A stretch of DNA of 64,000 bases from CAYRPN01 sp964426135 (GCA_964426135.1 CAYRPN010000008.1:15317-79316); one strand, 5' to 3'; counted from the stretch's first letter, positions 30,741-44,809 are shown. Notes: generated by a model from the sequence alone, not told the origin. Numbers and translations are program-made.

Positions 30741-32042
30741 ATGATTAATCAAATGAATCAACGCAGAGGCGACTCACGGGTGATGTTGCTTGTGATGGTG
30801 CTGCTGGGTGGTGCCGTGTGTCACGCGCAGGTCAAGCAACCGGCCGCAGTGGCCGCGCGGACGACGCCGTGGGACATGAAGGTGCTTTCCAAGAAGCCGG
30901 CTGTTTTCCCCACGCAGGAGCGACCGGCCAAAGGGATGACCGCCTTCTTCTATGAAGGCGCCGCCTACAAGGGCAAGCCGACGAAGGTGTTCGCGTACTA
31001 CGCCGCCCCGACCGGCACACCTCCCGCAGGCGGCTGGCCGGCGGTGGTGTGTGCGCACGGCGGCGGCGGGACGGCTTATCCGGAGTGGGTCAAGAAGTGG
31101 AACAGCAAAGGATACGCCGCCATCGCGATGGATCTGGAAGGCCATCTGCCCGGCGGCAAGTCGCATCATGTCGAGGGCAATTTCCCCACCGGCCAGGGGC
31201 ATCCCGACGCCGGCCCGGCGCGGATCGATTACTTCGGCGATCGCGATTTGCCTGACACCGAGCAGTGGTTCTATCACGCCGTGGCCGATGTGATCCGCGC
31301 CAATTCCCTGCTGCGGACTTTCAAGGAAATCAATCCCGGCAAGATCGGCCTGACCGGCATCTCCTGGGGCGGCACGGTCGTGAGTACCGTCGCAGGCGTC
31401 GATTCGCGCTTCGCTTTTGTCGTTCCCGTTTACGGCGCCGGGTACATTCACGAGAGCGACAACCCCGGCCTCTCGCAATGGTTCCCGCCCAGGAACATGA
31501 CCGCGGCGCAGTTCGAGGATTACACGAAGAAGTGGGATCCCTCAGCCCACCTGCCGCATGCGAAGATGCCGATGCTCTTCGTCACCTCCGTGGCGGACCC
31601 TGTTTTTCAGATCGATATTTTCTCCAAGTCCGCCAAGGCGGCGGGCGGGCCCAGCACGCTCTCCCTGAAGCCGTGGATGATCCACGGCCATGGCAACGGC
31701 TGGGAGGATCCGGTTGAAATCTACGCGTTTGCCGACAGTGTCGTGAAAGCCGGCGCCGCTCTACCGAAGATCGAGCGACCGACGCTCAACGCCGAGACGG
31801 GCAAAGTCCACGCCAAGTACACCGAAGGCTTCAGCGAAGCGTGGGTCTACTACACGACCTCCGGCGCCAGTTTCAAAGACCGCAAGTGGGCGTTCATCCA
31901 GTGCAACATAGGCAAAGGCGAGTTGATCTCACAGCAGCCTCTGCCCAAGGGAACCACGGCGTTTCTGGTCTATGGGTTCAAGGCCCAGGGCGGCGGCCGC
32001 AGCAATCACTCGTCCTCCGAGTTGGTTGTGATCAAACCGTGA
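30741..32042 (+). CDS. exported alpha/beta hydrolase (acetyl xylan esterase/dienelactone hydrolase-like)
   Basis: 433 residues with a signal peptide (VMLLVMVLLGGAVCHAQ). The alpha/beta-hydrolase core shows the oxyanion HGGGGTAYPEW, nucleophile S208 in LTGISWGGTVV, an acid in TSVADPVFQ, and a histidine in PWMIHGHGNGWEDP. After the hydrolase domain a ~100-residue beta-rich C-terminal module (LNAETGKVHAKYTEGFSEAWVYYTTSG) is seen, as in PhoPQ-type or S9 relatives. It is followed after 26 bp by a sulfatase gene, so the two probably strip ester and sulfate groups from the same glycan. Confidence 0.85.
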   Translation: MINQMNQRRGDSRVMLLVMVLLGGAVCHAQVKQPAAVAARTTPWDMKVLSKKPAVFPTQERPAKGMTAFFYEGAAYKGKPTKVFAYYAAPTGTPPAGGWPAVVCAHGGGGTAYPEWVKKWNSKGYAAIAMDLEGHLPGGKSHHVEGNFPTGQGHPDAGPARIDYFGDRDLPDTEQWFYHAVADVIRANSLLRTFKEINPGKIGLTGISWGGTVVSTVAGVDSRFAFVVPVYGAGYIHESDNPGLSQWFPPRNMTAAQFEDYTKKWDPSAHLPHAKMPMLFVTSVADPVFQIDIFSKSAKAAGGPSTLSLKPWMIHGHGNGWEDPVEIYAFADSVVKAGAALPKIERPTLNAETGKVHAKYTEGFSEAWVYYTTSGASFKDRKWAFIQCNIGKGELISQQPLPKGTTAFLVYGFKAQGGGRSNHSSSELVVIKP

Positions 32043-32068
32043 AGCCGATCGGATACGGAAACGAGAAT

Positions 32069-33775
<1,707 letters not shown>

Positions 33776-33901
33776 TCAGGCCGATGCGTTCCGTTCGGCC
33801 ACGAACCGCGATGCACGTTCTTTCATAGGCTCGCACGAGGGCGGAGAGTTATCATGTCTTGACCACTTGGCAGGCTCCGTTGCTGTTTCCAGGAGTGCTC
33901 G

Positions 33902-34798
33902 ATGAACCCCACGCTCGACCGTCGTCAGATACTGTCCGGTTCGCTGGCCGCGATTGCCGGCGCTGCGCTCGCCCGGTCGTCGCGTAACGCCAAGGCGGAA
34001 CCCGTACCGCAGGTGGCGGTGGTCGTCGAGGCGCAGCCGCGCAAGTTCGAGGTGGGCACGGTGACGTACAACTTCCTGAAGGACGCGTCGCTGGAGGAGG
34101 CGATCGTCACCTGTGAAAAAGCGAACTTCAAATGCCTGGAACTCCGCAGCACGCACAAGCATGGCGTCGAACCTGCGATGACCAAGGACGAGCGCAAGGC
34201 GGTGCGACAGCGCTTCACGAAGACGCCGGTGAAACTCTTCGGCCTTGGCAGCGCGTGTGAGTTCCACTCGGAGAAGGCCGACGTGGTGAAGAAGAACATT
34301 GAGGAAGCAAAAGCGTTCGTCGCCCTGGCTGCTGACGTCGGCGCGACGGGTGTGAAGGTCCGCCCCAACGCTCTGCCCAAGGGCGTCGCCGTGGAAGACA
34401 CGCTCAAGCAGATCGGCCTGGCGGCGCAGGAGGTCGCCAGGTTCGCTGAGCAACACAAGATCGAAATCTGGTTCGAGGTGCACGGTCCAGGCACCAGCGA
34501 TCCGGCCGCGGTGAAAAAGATCATCGACCACGCCGCCCACCCGCTCGTGGGCGTGACCTGGAACAGCAACCCCACCGACCTGAAGAACGGCTCGATCGCC
34601 GAGGGTTTCGCGCTCCTGAAGAATCACATCCGCTGCGTGCACATCCACGATTTCTACGACCCGTATCCGTACCGCGAACTCTTCGCACTGCTGCGCTCCA
34701 TCGGCTATGACCGGTTCGTGGAGGCCGAATCGCCGGAGACGAAAGACCCGCTGCGGGTGATGAAGTATTACCGGGCGATGTTTGAGATGTTGGGGTGA
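33902..34798 (+). CDS. exported sugar phosphate isomerase/epimerase-like TIM-barrel protein
   Basis: 298 residues. The N-terminus (LDRRQILSGSLAAIAGAALA) is a Tat-like signal. The barrel shows FEVGTVTYNFLKDASLEEAI, FKCLELRSTHKHG, GATGVKVRPNALPKG, IEIWFEVHGPG, VGVTWNSNPTDL, and RCVHIHDFYDPYPYRELFALLRSIGYDRFVEAE, the layout of xylose isomerase-like proteins with ligands Glu, Asn/Asp, His and Glu. It follows the esterase and sulfatase genes, suggesting work on the released sugar. The substrate is unknown. Confidence 0.85.
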   Translation: MNPTLDRRQILSGSLAAIAGAALARSSRNAKAEPVPQVAVVVEAQPRKFEVGTVTYNFLKDASLEEAIVTCEKANFKCLELRSTHKHGVEPAMTKDERKAVRQRFTKTPVKLFGLGSACEFHSEKADVVKKNIEEAKAFVALAADVGATGVKVRPNALPKGVAVEDTLKQIGLAAQEVARFAEQHKIEIWFEVHGPGTSDPAAVKKIIDHAAHPLVGVTWNSNPTDLKNGSIAEGFALLKNHIRCVHIHDFYDPYPYRELFALLRSIGYDRFVEAESPETKDPLRVMKYYRAMFEMLG

Positions 34799-34844
34799 AG
34801 TCGTCAGCAGGAGGAATCGAAACGCGGCGCCAAGTGGGTGCATC

Positions 34845-35888
34845 ATGCAAGTATTGCCAGCCAGGCCAGCTGCGCGATCGGTTCCGCGGTGGCGAAAGCG
34901 TTTCGCCAGCGGAGCGCTCGCGTTGATTGCGACCATCGTGATTGCATACATCTTGTGGTCGCCAGGACTTGACGTGGATGATGGTCGCCACGATCGCGGA
35001 ACGAACGCGCTTTGGCTCCAGCATGGCTGGCTGGCAGACGATGCGTGGCTTGTTCGCAATAAGCGCGATGCCGCGCGGTTCCGAGATCCGGCGAAGCTTC
35101 GCGAACTTGGTCAATTGTTGCGAACCAATCACATCACAGACATTTTTCCTCATCTATGTCCGAGCAGTGCTGCTGGTGACATCGCGCCCTGGGACTCGAG
35201 GCAAGTGGAAAGGCTCCTGGATGAGTTACCCGGAATTCGTGTGATGCCGTGGGTTGGCGGCGTGCTGGGTGACAGCGCGAGACCTGACGCCAGCACCTGG
35301 AGAGCGGGATTTGTGCGGTCGGTGTCGAATCTCCTGCGCGAGCACCCGAGGCTGGCGGGCGTCCAGGTGAACATCGAGCCGATGCCGTCGGGCAACCAAG
35401 ACTTTCTGTTGCTACTGGCCGAACTTCGCGCCGCGATGCCGTCCGGAAAGGTCCTTTCGGTGGCTGCCTATCCGCCCCCGACACGCTGGCAATCCGCGCC
35501 CGAAGTGCATTGGTCTGAAGACTACTTTCGGGCGGTCGCCAAGGAAGCGGATCAGCTCGCGGTCATGATGTACGACACTTCGATTCGGCTTGCCAAGCCT
35601 TATGAACATGTCATGTCAGCATGGACGAGCGAGGTGCTTCTGTGGGCAGGGAACAAGCCGGTTCTCCTTGGCGTGCCGACATACGACGACGCCGGCGTTG
35701 GATACCACCATCGAGACGTGGAGAACCTTGAGCATGCATTGCGTGGCGTGCATGCGCGCCTGGCCGGATACGGTCGGCTTCCAACGAATTATCAAGGGGT
35801 GGCGATCTATTGCGAGTGGGAAATGGATGACGCGGAGTGGACCTACTGGCGAAAGTACTTCGTCAATCCAAGCCTCGCGCCGCCTTGA
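34845..35888 (+). CDS. membrane-anchored GH18-like TIM-barrel protein
   Basis: 347 residues. One N-terminal membrane segment (ASGALALIATIVIAYILW) then a periplasmic domain. Strand pattern is that of glycoside hydrolase family 18-like barrels: ITDIFPHLCP, GIRVMPWVGGV, LAGVQVNIEPMPSGNQDFLLLLAELR (in the position of the DG-x-DxDxE strand, with E in NIEP), GKVLSVAAYPPP, and QLAVMMYDTSIR. The catalytic DxxDxDxE is not intact, so hydrolysis is uncertain. ATG at 34845 chosen; GGAGG lies too far upstream (about 30 nt). It begins 46 bp after the isomerase gene. Confidence 0.6.
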   Translation: MQVLPARPAARSVPRWRKRFASGALALIATIVIAYILWSPGLDVDDGRHDRGTNALWLQHGWLADDAWLVRNKRDAARFRDPAKLRELGQLLRTNHITDIFPHLCPSSAAGDIAPWDSRQVERLLDELPGIRVMPWVGGVLGDSARPDASTWRAGFVRSVSNLLREHPRLAGVQVNIEPMPSGNQDFLLLLAELRAAMPSGKVLSVAAYPPPTRWQSAPEVHWSEDYFRAVAKEADQLAVMMYDTSIRLAKPYEHVMSAWTSEVLLWAGNKPVLLGVPTYDDAGVGYHHRDVENLEHALRGVHARLAGYGRLPTNYQGVAIYCEWEMDDAEWTYWRKYFVNPSLAPP

Positions 35889-36174
35889 CACTCAACGACA
35901 CTCCCATCGCTCTCGTCACGGCAACCAGCGTGGACAGACGCGGATTGCCTCGCGGCGAGAGCGCTCGATAAAGGCTTTCACGCTCGATGCCGGCCGCCTT
36001 GGCGACCTTGGCGACGCCGTGCGCCTTGGCAAGGTGCCGAAGCGCGACGAGCAATACCTTTGGATCGTCGGAGTCCTCCAGGGCCGCCTGCAGATAGGCC
36101 GCGGCGAACTTCGGGTTCGTGCGGAGCTTGCGGATCATCACGTCGTCGTGGGAAATGGCGGTCTTGGTGGTCAT
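35863..36174 (-). CDS. HTH antitoxin of a HigBA-like pair
   Basis: 103 residues. The C-terminal half is an HTH (GVAKVAKAAGIERESLYRALSPRGNPRLSTLVAVTRAMGVSLSV) of the addiction-module antidote type often found behind Gp49/RelE-like toxins; the N-terminal half (KFAAAYLQAALEDSDDPKVLLVALRHLAKA) is also typical. Its start codon overlaps the toxin stop by 4 bp (ATGA), which couples translation. Expected to bind the toxin and repress the promoter at 36509-36537. Its 3' end overlaps the convergent GH18-like gene end by 26 bp. Confidence 0.88.
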   Translation of the reverse strand: MTTKTAISHDDVMIRKLRTNPKFAAAYLQAALEDSDDPKVLLVALRHLAKAHGVAKVAKAAGIERESLYRALSPRGNPRLSTLVAVTRAMGVSLSVKAARGLD

Positions 36175-36500
36175 TTGGAACGGGTCCTTCGTTTGTAGTC
36201 GTTCAAATTCGCCATCGCTTGCTTGATGTCGCCCGATTGAGTGCTCTTGTCTCCGCCAGCCAGAAGCAGCACGCACATCCTGGTGACTTTTGCGTAGTAC
36301 ACACGATATCCGGGGCCAACATCGATTCGCAGTTCCCAGACGCCGCTGCCAACCGGCTTGCAGTCGCCGAAATGACCGCCGGCCAACCGGGCGAGTCGCG
36401 CGGCGATCCGCGCGGCCACCACGTCGTCGCCGAGCGAGGAGAGCCACGTCTCGAAGACGTTTTTGCCGCTCTCGGTGACGTAGTGATAGATTTCAACCAT
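36171..36500 (-). CDS. RelE/HigB-like (Gp49 type) toxin
   Basis: 109 residues. The pattern NVFETWLSSLGDDVVAARIAARLARLAGGHFGDCKPVGSGVWELRIDVGPGYRVYYAKV is that of the phage-derived Gp49-like HigB toxins, ribosome-dependent mRNA endonucleases, with the WELRID-x-GPGYRVYY strand pair. It is the first gene of a two-gene operon with the HTH antitoxin. The promoter -10 box ends only 8 nt before the ATG, so the transcript is leaderless or nearly so. Confidence 0.9.
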   Translation of the reverse strand: MVEIYHYVTESGKNVFETWLSSLGDDVVAARIAARLARLAGGHFGDCKPVGSGVWELRIDVGPGYRVYYAKVTRMCVLLLAGGDKSTQSGDIKQAMANLNDYKRRTRSK

Positions 36501-36508
36501 CCCCGGAG

Positions 36509-36537
36509 ATTGTAATTTATAAGTTACTCAATGGCAA
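36509..36537 (-). promoter_or_regulatory. sigma-70-type promoter of the toxin-antitoxin operon
   Basis: On the minus strand: TTGCCA (36537-36532), a 17-bp A+T-rich spacer, and TACAAT (36514-36509). The ATG follows 8 nt after the -10 box, giving a very short or absent leader. The A+T-rich spacer (TTGAGTAACTTATAAAT) contrasts with the surrounding G+C-rich DNA and is a likely operator. Confidence 0.65.
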
Positions 36538-36560
36538 GCGACAGCGCGGAGGCCGTCGCC

Positions 36561-37463
36561 TCACGCCGCCTTGCCCTTGCCCATCTCCACCGGCACCGGG
36601 TGGGTCACGCCGTGCATCAGTGTCTGGCGGATCGCGTGGTCCATGATCCACCACGGGCGGGTCTTCAGTTGCTGCCAGAGCAGGTTGCGGGCGTGCTGCG
36701 GCTGCAGTTCCACCTCGGCCAGGGCGTGGATGCGCAGGCGTTCGTCGCAGTTGCGCCACAGCAGGTATTGCTGCCGCAGGGGCAGGTCGCGGGTGTAGCG
36801 CTGGGCGGCGGCGACGAGTTCGAGGCCGCGATGAAGCGTCGCCTGGGCGCTGATGCGGGCTTCGCGCACCGCGGCGAGTGGTTGCGGGACGACCGTCGGC
36901 GTGACGCCGGCGACGAGCAGCCGGCATGCGTATTCGTAATCGAACGCCAGCGGCAGTGTCGCATCGAACGCGCCATGCTCCTGCAGCAGCGACCGCCGGA
37001 TGAACGTGGACGCCAGTGGCAGTTCACCGGCATCGTGCGTGAGGAATTGCAGCAGCGAGCCCGGCGCGGCGATGGAGTTCACGCCCAGTTCCATGTCGTC
37101 GTCGTTCACTCGCACGGTCTGTCCGACCAGCCAGGGAATACGGTCGCTGCCTTCCATGCGCCGGCTGACTTCAGTCAGCGCGCCGGGCAGGAGCAGATCA
37201 TCGACGAAGCCGACGATCTCGCCCTCCGCCAGTTCCAGCGCGACATTGATTGCCTGGGGAACCGTGGCGTGCCGCTCGCTGATCCAGGTGAGTTCGTTTT
37301 CGTACAGGCTGATGACCTCGCCGGTCTCATCGGTGCAGCCGCGGTCGATGACGATGTATTGCGTGTCGTCGTAGCCCTGATCGAGCACGGAGCAGATGGT
37401 GCGCTCGATCGTGGTGACGGCGTTGCGGCAGGTCGTGATGATCGTGAATCGCGGCTTGCGCAT
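36561..37463 (-). CDS. family 2 glycosyltransferase
   Basis: 300 residues of the GT-A fold: FTIITTCRNAVTTIERTICSVLDQGYDDTQYIVIDRGCTDET is the nucleotide-sugar-binding start. EGEIVGFVDDLLLPGALTEV stands at the DxD region, where the usual 'NSDD' reads VDDL. The glycine of the common 'VIDGGSTDG' motif is Arg, and the C-terminus is helical without membrane segments. It probably transfers a sugar in surface-polysaccharide synthesis. It stands alone; the TA pair downstream is separate. Confidence 0.85.
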   Translation of the reverse strand: MRKPRFTIITTCRNAVTTIERTICSVLDQGYDDTQYIVIDRGCTDETGEVISLYENELTWISERHATVPQAINVALELAEGEIVGFVDDLLLPGALTEVSRRMEGSDRIPWLVGQTVRVNDDDMELGVNSIAAPGSLLQFLTHDAGELPLASTFIRRSLLQEHGAFDATLPLAFDYEYACRLLVAGVTPTVVPQPLAAVREARISAQATLHRGLELVAAAQRYTRDLPLRQQYLLWRNCDERLRIHALAEVELQPQHARNLLWQQLKTRPWWIMDHAIRQTLMHGVTHPVPVEMGKGKAA

Positions 37464-37700
37464 GGTGTGTTCCAGGCTTGTGGCTCAGGTTGTCGCGTTC
37501 TTCCGGCGGTGACGACTGTGACGTTTGTGACGACTTCACTCTTATCGGTCGGGACCGGGCCGCAGTTGAGAGTCAAACGGCTGTTGTGAGTCGCGGCCGC
37601 TGGATTGCCGGCCGTGGCCCTCCGATGTCATGGAAGGTGAACGCCCGCAAGAGCACGGGCAGACGGGCCATCCGGCGATGGGGCGCCGCACGCGTCCGTG

Positions 37701-37845
37701 GGTCTGCCAACTTTTCCGGGGGCGGCGTTTGTCCCCGCTCCTGTTTGCACACGCGTAGGGTGGACCGGCCCTCACCCCAGCCCTCTCCCGGAGGGAGAGG
37801 GGGCCGGAGCTGCATTGCCCCGGAAGTTTGGGCAGCCCCAGCGTC
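37701..37845. repeat. composite palindromic element, full copy
   Basis: Terminal inverted repeats CTGCCAACTTTTCCGGGG (left) and CCCCGGAAGTTTGGGCAG (right). Between them are TTTGCACACGCGTAGGGTGG and the CCCTCACCCCAGCCCTCTCC core hairpin. The element at 6489-6592 is built from the same blocks in another order. It occupies the 559-bp gene-free gap before the SMP-30 gene. Confidence 0.7.
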
Positions 37846-37894
37846 CGTCCGTGCCAACCTTGTTCTCGCCGTTCCTTCGCCTGTTTGGCACAAT

Positions 37895-37999
37895 AAGGAA
37901 CCGTGCAAGATTAACTCCGCAGATTCGAATCGCTTCGCTCCCAGCCGGACGACTTGGAAAGTCGTCCCACATTCGATGTTGATCCTGCACGGCTCCTAA
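37895..37999 (+). repeat. TIR element A flanking the SMP-30 gene
   Basis: Starts AAGGAACCGTGCAAGATTAA and ends GATCCTGCACGGCTCCTAA, so the ends are inverted repeats of each other. The core is a hairpin GGACGACTTGGAAAGTCGTC(C). Element B (39002-39107) is the inverted copy, about 93-95% identical by eye. Confidence 0.85.
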
Positions 38000-38022
38000 C
38001 TGTTCCATCCGGAGACCCCGTC

Positions 38023-38940
38023 ATGCTTCGCTTTGTCTGTGTCTGCTGCGTGTGGTTTGCGGTGAGCGTCGAGTCCCGCGCGGAGGAGCCGGCGGTTCCG
38101 CCGACCGTCGAAGCCGGCGCCAGCGTCGTTGAGGTGTTCGCCGACAAGCGCTTCTACGAAGGCCCAATGTGGTGCATGAAGGAGGGCAAGCTCTATTTCT
38201 CGGCCTTCGGCGGCGTCGCGCGCTCGCAGGTTCTGCGCCTGGAATCACCGGGCAAGGTGACAACCTGGTTCGAGAAGAGCGAAGGACTCAACGGCACCTA
38301 TCTCTCGCTCGACGGCCGACTGCTCGGCGCCCTGGGCAACGCCAAGCGGATCGTCAGCATCGGACTAGGCAGCGCCACCGCCAAGGACATCGTGACCATC
38401 GCGGAGAGCCAGCTCTGGGTCGCGCCCAACGATCTGTGCCAGACCGCCCGGGGCTTCATCTATTTCACCGACCCGGACTTCCAGAAGCGAACGAGGAGTT
38501 CCGTTTTCCGCATCGACGCCAAGGGCAACGTGCAGAGAACCACCGCGGACATGAAAGTGCCCAACGGCATCATCGCTTCCAATGACGGCAAGACGCTGTA
38601 CATCGCCGACAGCCATGAGAAGCTGTGGCGATCCTTCCCGATCAAGGACGACGGTTCCCTCGGCGAGGGCAAGGTGTTCTTCGATCCAGACACGACCGAC
38701 AAGCGCGATCCTGACGGCATGTCGATCGATGAGCAGGGAAATCTCTACTTCACCGGCCGCGGCGGCATCTGGGTGGTTTCGCCGGCGGGCAAAGCGCTGG
38801 GCCTGATCAAGGTGAAGGAGTTCGTCACCAACTGCACCTTCGGCGGCGACAACGGCAAGACGCTCTACCTCACCTGCGACGGCAAGGTGCAGAGCCTGGC
38901 CATGACGGTCAAGGGCGGCGCGTTCGCTGTGAAGAAGTGA
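38023..38940 (+). CDS. exported SMP-30/gluconolactonase-like six-bladed propeller
   Basis: 305 residues with a signal peptide (MLRFVCVCCVWFAVSVESRA). Propeller blades show the SMP-30 markers: FYEGPMWCMKEGKLYFSAF with the metal-binding Glu, GLNGTYLSLDGRLLG, VAPNDLCQTARGFIYFTDP with the Asn ligand, VPNGIIASNDGKTLYIADS, and RDPDGMSIDEQGNLYFTG with the Asp. It probably hydrolyses a sugar lactone. GGAG is 8 bp before the ATG. It is the only gene between the two inverted TIR elements A and B. Confidence 0.9.
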   Translation: MLRFVCVCCVWFAVSVESRAEEPAVPPTVEAGASVVEVFADKRFYEGPMWCMKEGKLYFSAFGGVARSQVLRLESPGKVTTWFEKSEGLNGTYLSLDGRLLGALGNAKRIVSIGLGSATAKDIVTIAESQLWVAPNDLCQTARGFIYFTDPDFQKRTRSSVFRIDAKGNVQRTTADMKVPNGIIASNDGKTLYIADSHEKLWRSFPIKDDGSLGEGKVFFDPDTTDKRDPDGMSIDEQGNLYFTGRGGIWVVSPAGKALGLIKVKEFVTNCTFGGDNGKTLYLTCDGKVQSLAMTVKGGAFAVKK

Positions 38941-39001
38941 AACAGGAGACGGGAAAAGCCCCGCACGCCAGTTGATGCCCCGGCGTCGTCGGGAGTGCAC
39001 C

Positions 39002-39107
39002 TAAGGAGCCGTGCGGGATCAACATCGCATGTGGGACGACTTTCCAAGTCGTCCGGCTGGGAGCGATGCGATTCGAGTCTGCGGAGTTAGTCTTGCACGG
39101 CTCCTAA
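39002..39107 (-). repeat. TIR element B flanking the SMP-30 gene
   Basis: Inverted copy of element A: starts TAAGGAGCCGTGCGGGATCA and ends TCTTGCACGGCTCCTAA with the same GGACGACTT/AAGTCGTCC core. It lies 61 bp after the SMP-30 stop codon and about 115 bp before the tRNA gene. Confidence 0.85.
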
Positions 39108-39221
39108 GTCCTTCAGGTTCCGTTTCATGGAGCTTCGACAACCAGGGCGTTTGCCATCCTGCCGGCACTCACTAAAATGCTCCATCCTCCGCCGGCCCCC
39201 TTCAAGGGTCCGACGTGGCTT

Positions 39222-39296
39222 GGCCCCATCGTCTAGCCTGGTCTAGGACACCAGGTTTTCATCCTGGTAACACGGGTTCAAATCCCGTTGGGGTCA
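39222..39296 (+). tRNA. tRNA-Glu (UUC)
   Basis: Cloverleaf by eye: acceptor GGCCCCA pairs with TGGGGTC (one G-U), anticodon stem CCAGG/CCTGG with loop TTTTCAT giving anticodon TTC, and T-arm CGGGTTCAAATCCCG. The discriminator is A and CCA is not encoded. A strong terminator follows 37 bp later. Confidence 0.95.
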
Positions 39297-39333
39297 CTTG
39301 AGATTTCCGAAGAACTCGGAAGCTCGCCGAAAA

Positions 39334-39357
39334 CCCTCGCGAAAGCGAGGGTTTTTT
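39334..39357 (+). terminator. intrinsic terminator after tRNA-Glu
   Basis: CCCTCGC, a GAAA tetraloop, GCGAGGG and then six T. The complementary strand has AAAACCC on its other side, so it may also stop carB transcription coming from the right. Confidence 0.9.
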
Positions 39358-39462
39358 GCCATTTCAATCCGCCGTGTCTCGAAGGACCCGCCACGGCGCG
39401 AAGACCGTGCGAAGGCGACTTGCCTGATGCAGGAGCACGCCGCGGCGTTGGCTCGGATCGCC

Positions 39463-43398
<3,936 letters not shown>

Positions 43399-43632
43399 TG
43401 CAGATTCAAAGTTTCAGAGTTTCAAAGTTTCAGCGTTTTGGAGTCTCGCTGGAGAGTCTGTCGCAGGCGGACCGCAGGCTGATTCCGACGCTCTTCTTCC
43501 GCTCGAACGTGGGGGACAAAATCGGGCGAATGGTAACGTTTCGCGTCGCATCAAGCGAATGTGAGAATTGCAACCGCAGCGCCAAGAAACACCGGCAAAG
43601 CAGCCGCGGCACTCCGTGCGTGCGAACTTCTC

Positions 43633-43765
43633 GGGTGGCTGGGGCTGGAGGCTATGCGCAAGCCCCGGCCGAGTGAGCCTTGCTCTGACGAATCACGATT
43701 TCCGCGCCGTTTCAACGTCCACTCACCCAGCCGGGGCTTCCGCGGACTCCAGCCCCAGCCATCCG
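43633..43765. repeat. imperfect long palindrome upstream of the PhyH gene
   Basis: Left arm GGGTGGCTGGGGCTGGAGGC plus AAGCCCCGGC; right arm GCCGGGGCTT plus CTCCAGCCCCAGCCA. Arms of about 45 nt, separated by about 40 nt, in the 556-bp gap between divergent carB and the dioxygenase gene. No gene is evident in the rest of the gap. Confidence 0.7.
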
Positions 43766-43954
43766 GAAAAATGATCAGGCACTCCGTGACGCGCTTCGCC
43801 GATGATGGAGAGCGACGCGGATCACTCGAATCACACGAACGCAAGCCGACGTGTCGCGGAGTGCCGCGGCTACGGTCGATGCCGCCGACCGCGAGACGAT
43901 GGGCGGCGCTCGAATTACAATGCTCTCGCGTTGTCCCCTCCATGGAGCCTGCCC

Positions 43955-44809
43955 ATGTCCAACACCTGTCCGCTCACGGAGCAGCAGATCGCCGACTTCG
44001 ATCGCGATGGTTATCTCTTTGTCGAAGGGCTGCTCGATGCGGAGGAGACCGCGATGCTGCTCAACGCCGCCCGGCAGGATCGCGAAATGCTCAACCACGC
44101 CTTCAGCATGGATGACACCACCGGACGCAAGACGCGCATTTCGCTTTGGAATCATCCGGCTGACGACATCTACGGCGCGGTCTCATCCTGCCACAAGATC
44201 GTCGACGCCTGCGAGCAGCTTCTGCGCGACGAGGTTTATCACTACCACTCGAAGATGCTTCTGAAAGAGCCGCGCATCGGCGGGGCGTGGGAGTGGCATC
44301 AGGACTATGGCTACTGGTACCAAAACGGTTGCCTGTTTCCCGACATGATCTCGTGTTTCATCGCGCTTGATCCGGCGATGAAGGAGAACGGCTGCATGCA
44401 GCTCATTCCCGGCAGCCACAAGTTCGGCCGCATCGAACACGGGCGCTTCGGCAAGCAGACCGGCGCCGATCCCGCGCGCGTCGAGGAGATTCTCAAACGC
44501 TACCCCGCTGTCTACGCCGAGATGAAACCCGGCACGGCTCTCTATTTCCACGGCAACACGCTGCACTGCTCGGGTCCGAACAACAGCGAACGCAGCCGGT
44601 GGGCGGTGATCTGCTGCTACAACGCAAAGCACAACGATCCGGTGAAGGAGCACCATCACCCGCGCTACACGCCTCTGAAGAAAGTGCCCAACGAGACGAT
44701 CAAGCAGTTGGGAGCAAAGGTCGCCGGCCCCGGACAGCGGTCGTGGCTCGACCCGAAGAAAGACGAGACCATCGGCGCCAAGGAATACGACCCGGCGGAG
44801 CAGAAATGA
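43955..44809 (+). CDS. phytanoyl-CoA dioxygenase (PhyH) family protein
   Basis: 284 residues; a 2-oxoglutarate and Fe(II)-dependent oxygenase. The iron ligands are H115 and D117 in GGAWEWHQDYGYWY and H204 in LYFHGNTLHCSGPNNSERSRWAV, followed by the 2-oxoglutarate-binding Arg. The N-terminal FDRDGYLFVEGLLDAEE is the family opening. GGAG stands 7 bp before the ATG at 43955. Related enzymes hydroxylate small metabolites; the substrate is not predictable here. Confidence 0.92.
   Translation: MSNTCPLTEQQIADFDRDGYLFVEGLLDAEETAMLLNAARQDREMLNHAFSMDDTTGRKTRISLWNHPADDIYGAVSSCHKIVDACEQLLRDEVYHYHSKMLLKEPRIGGAWEWHQDYGYWYQNGCLFPDMISCFIALDPAMKENGCMQLIPGSHKFGRIEHGRFGKQTGADPARVEEILKRYPAVYAEMKPGTALYFHGNTLHCSGPNNSERSRWAVICCYNAKHNDPVKEHHHPRYTPLKKVPNETIKQLGAKVAGPGQRSWLDPKKDETIGAKEYDPAEQK

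Noticed and set aside
36171..36500. Phage gene cluster around the Gp49-like protein
   Set aside because: No other phage gene is nearby; the gene is the toxin of a chromosomal toxin-antitoxin pair.
37711..39107. Integrative element using the tRNA-Glu gene as attachment site
   Set aside because: No integrase gene and no repeat of the tRNA 3' end was found; the inverted elements end before the tRNA.
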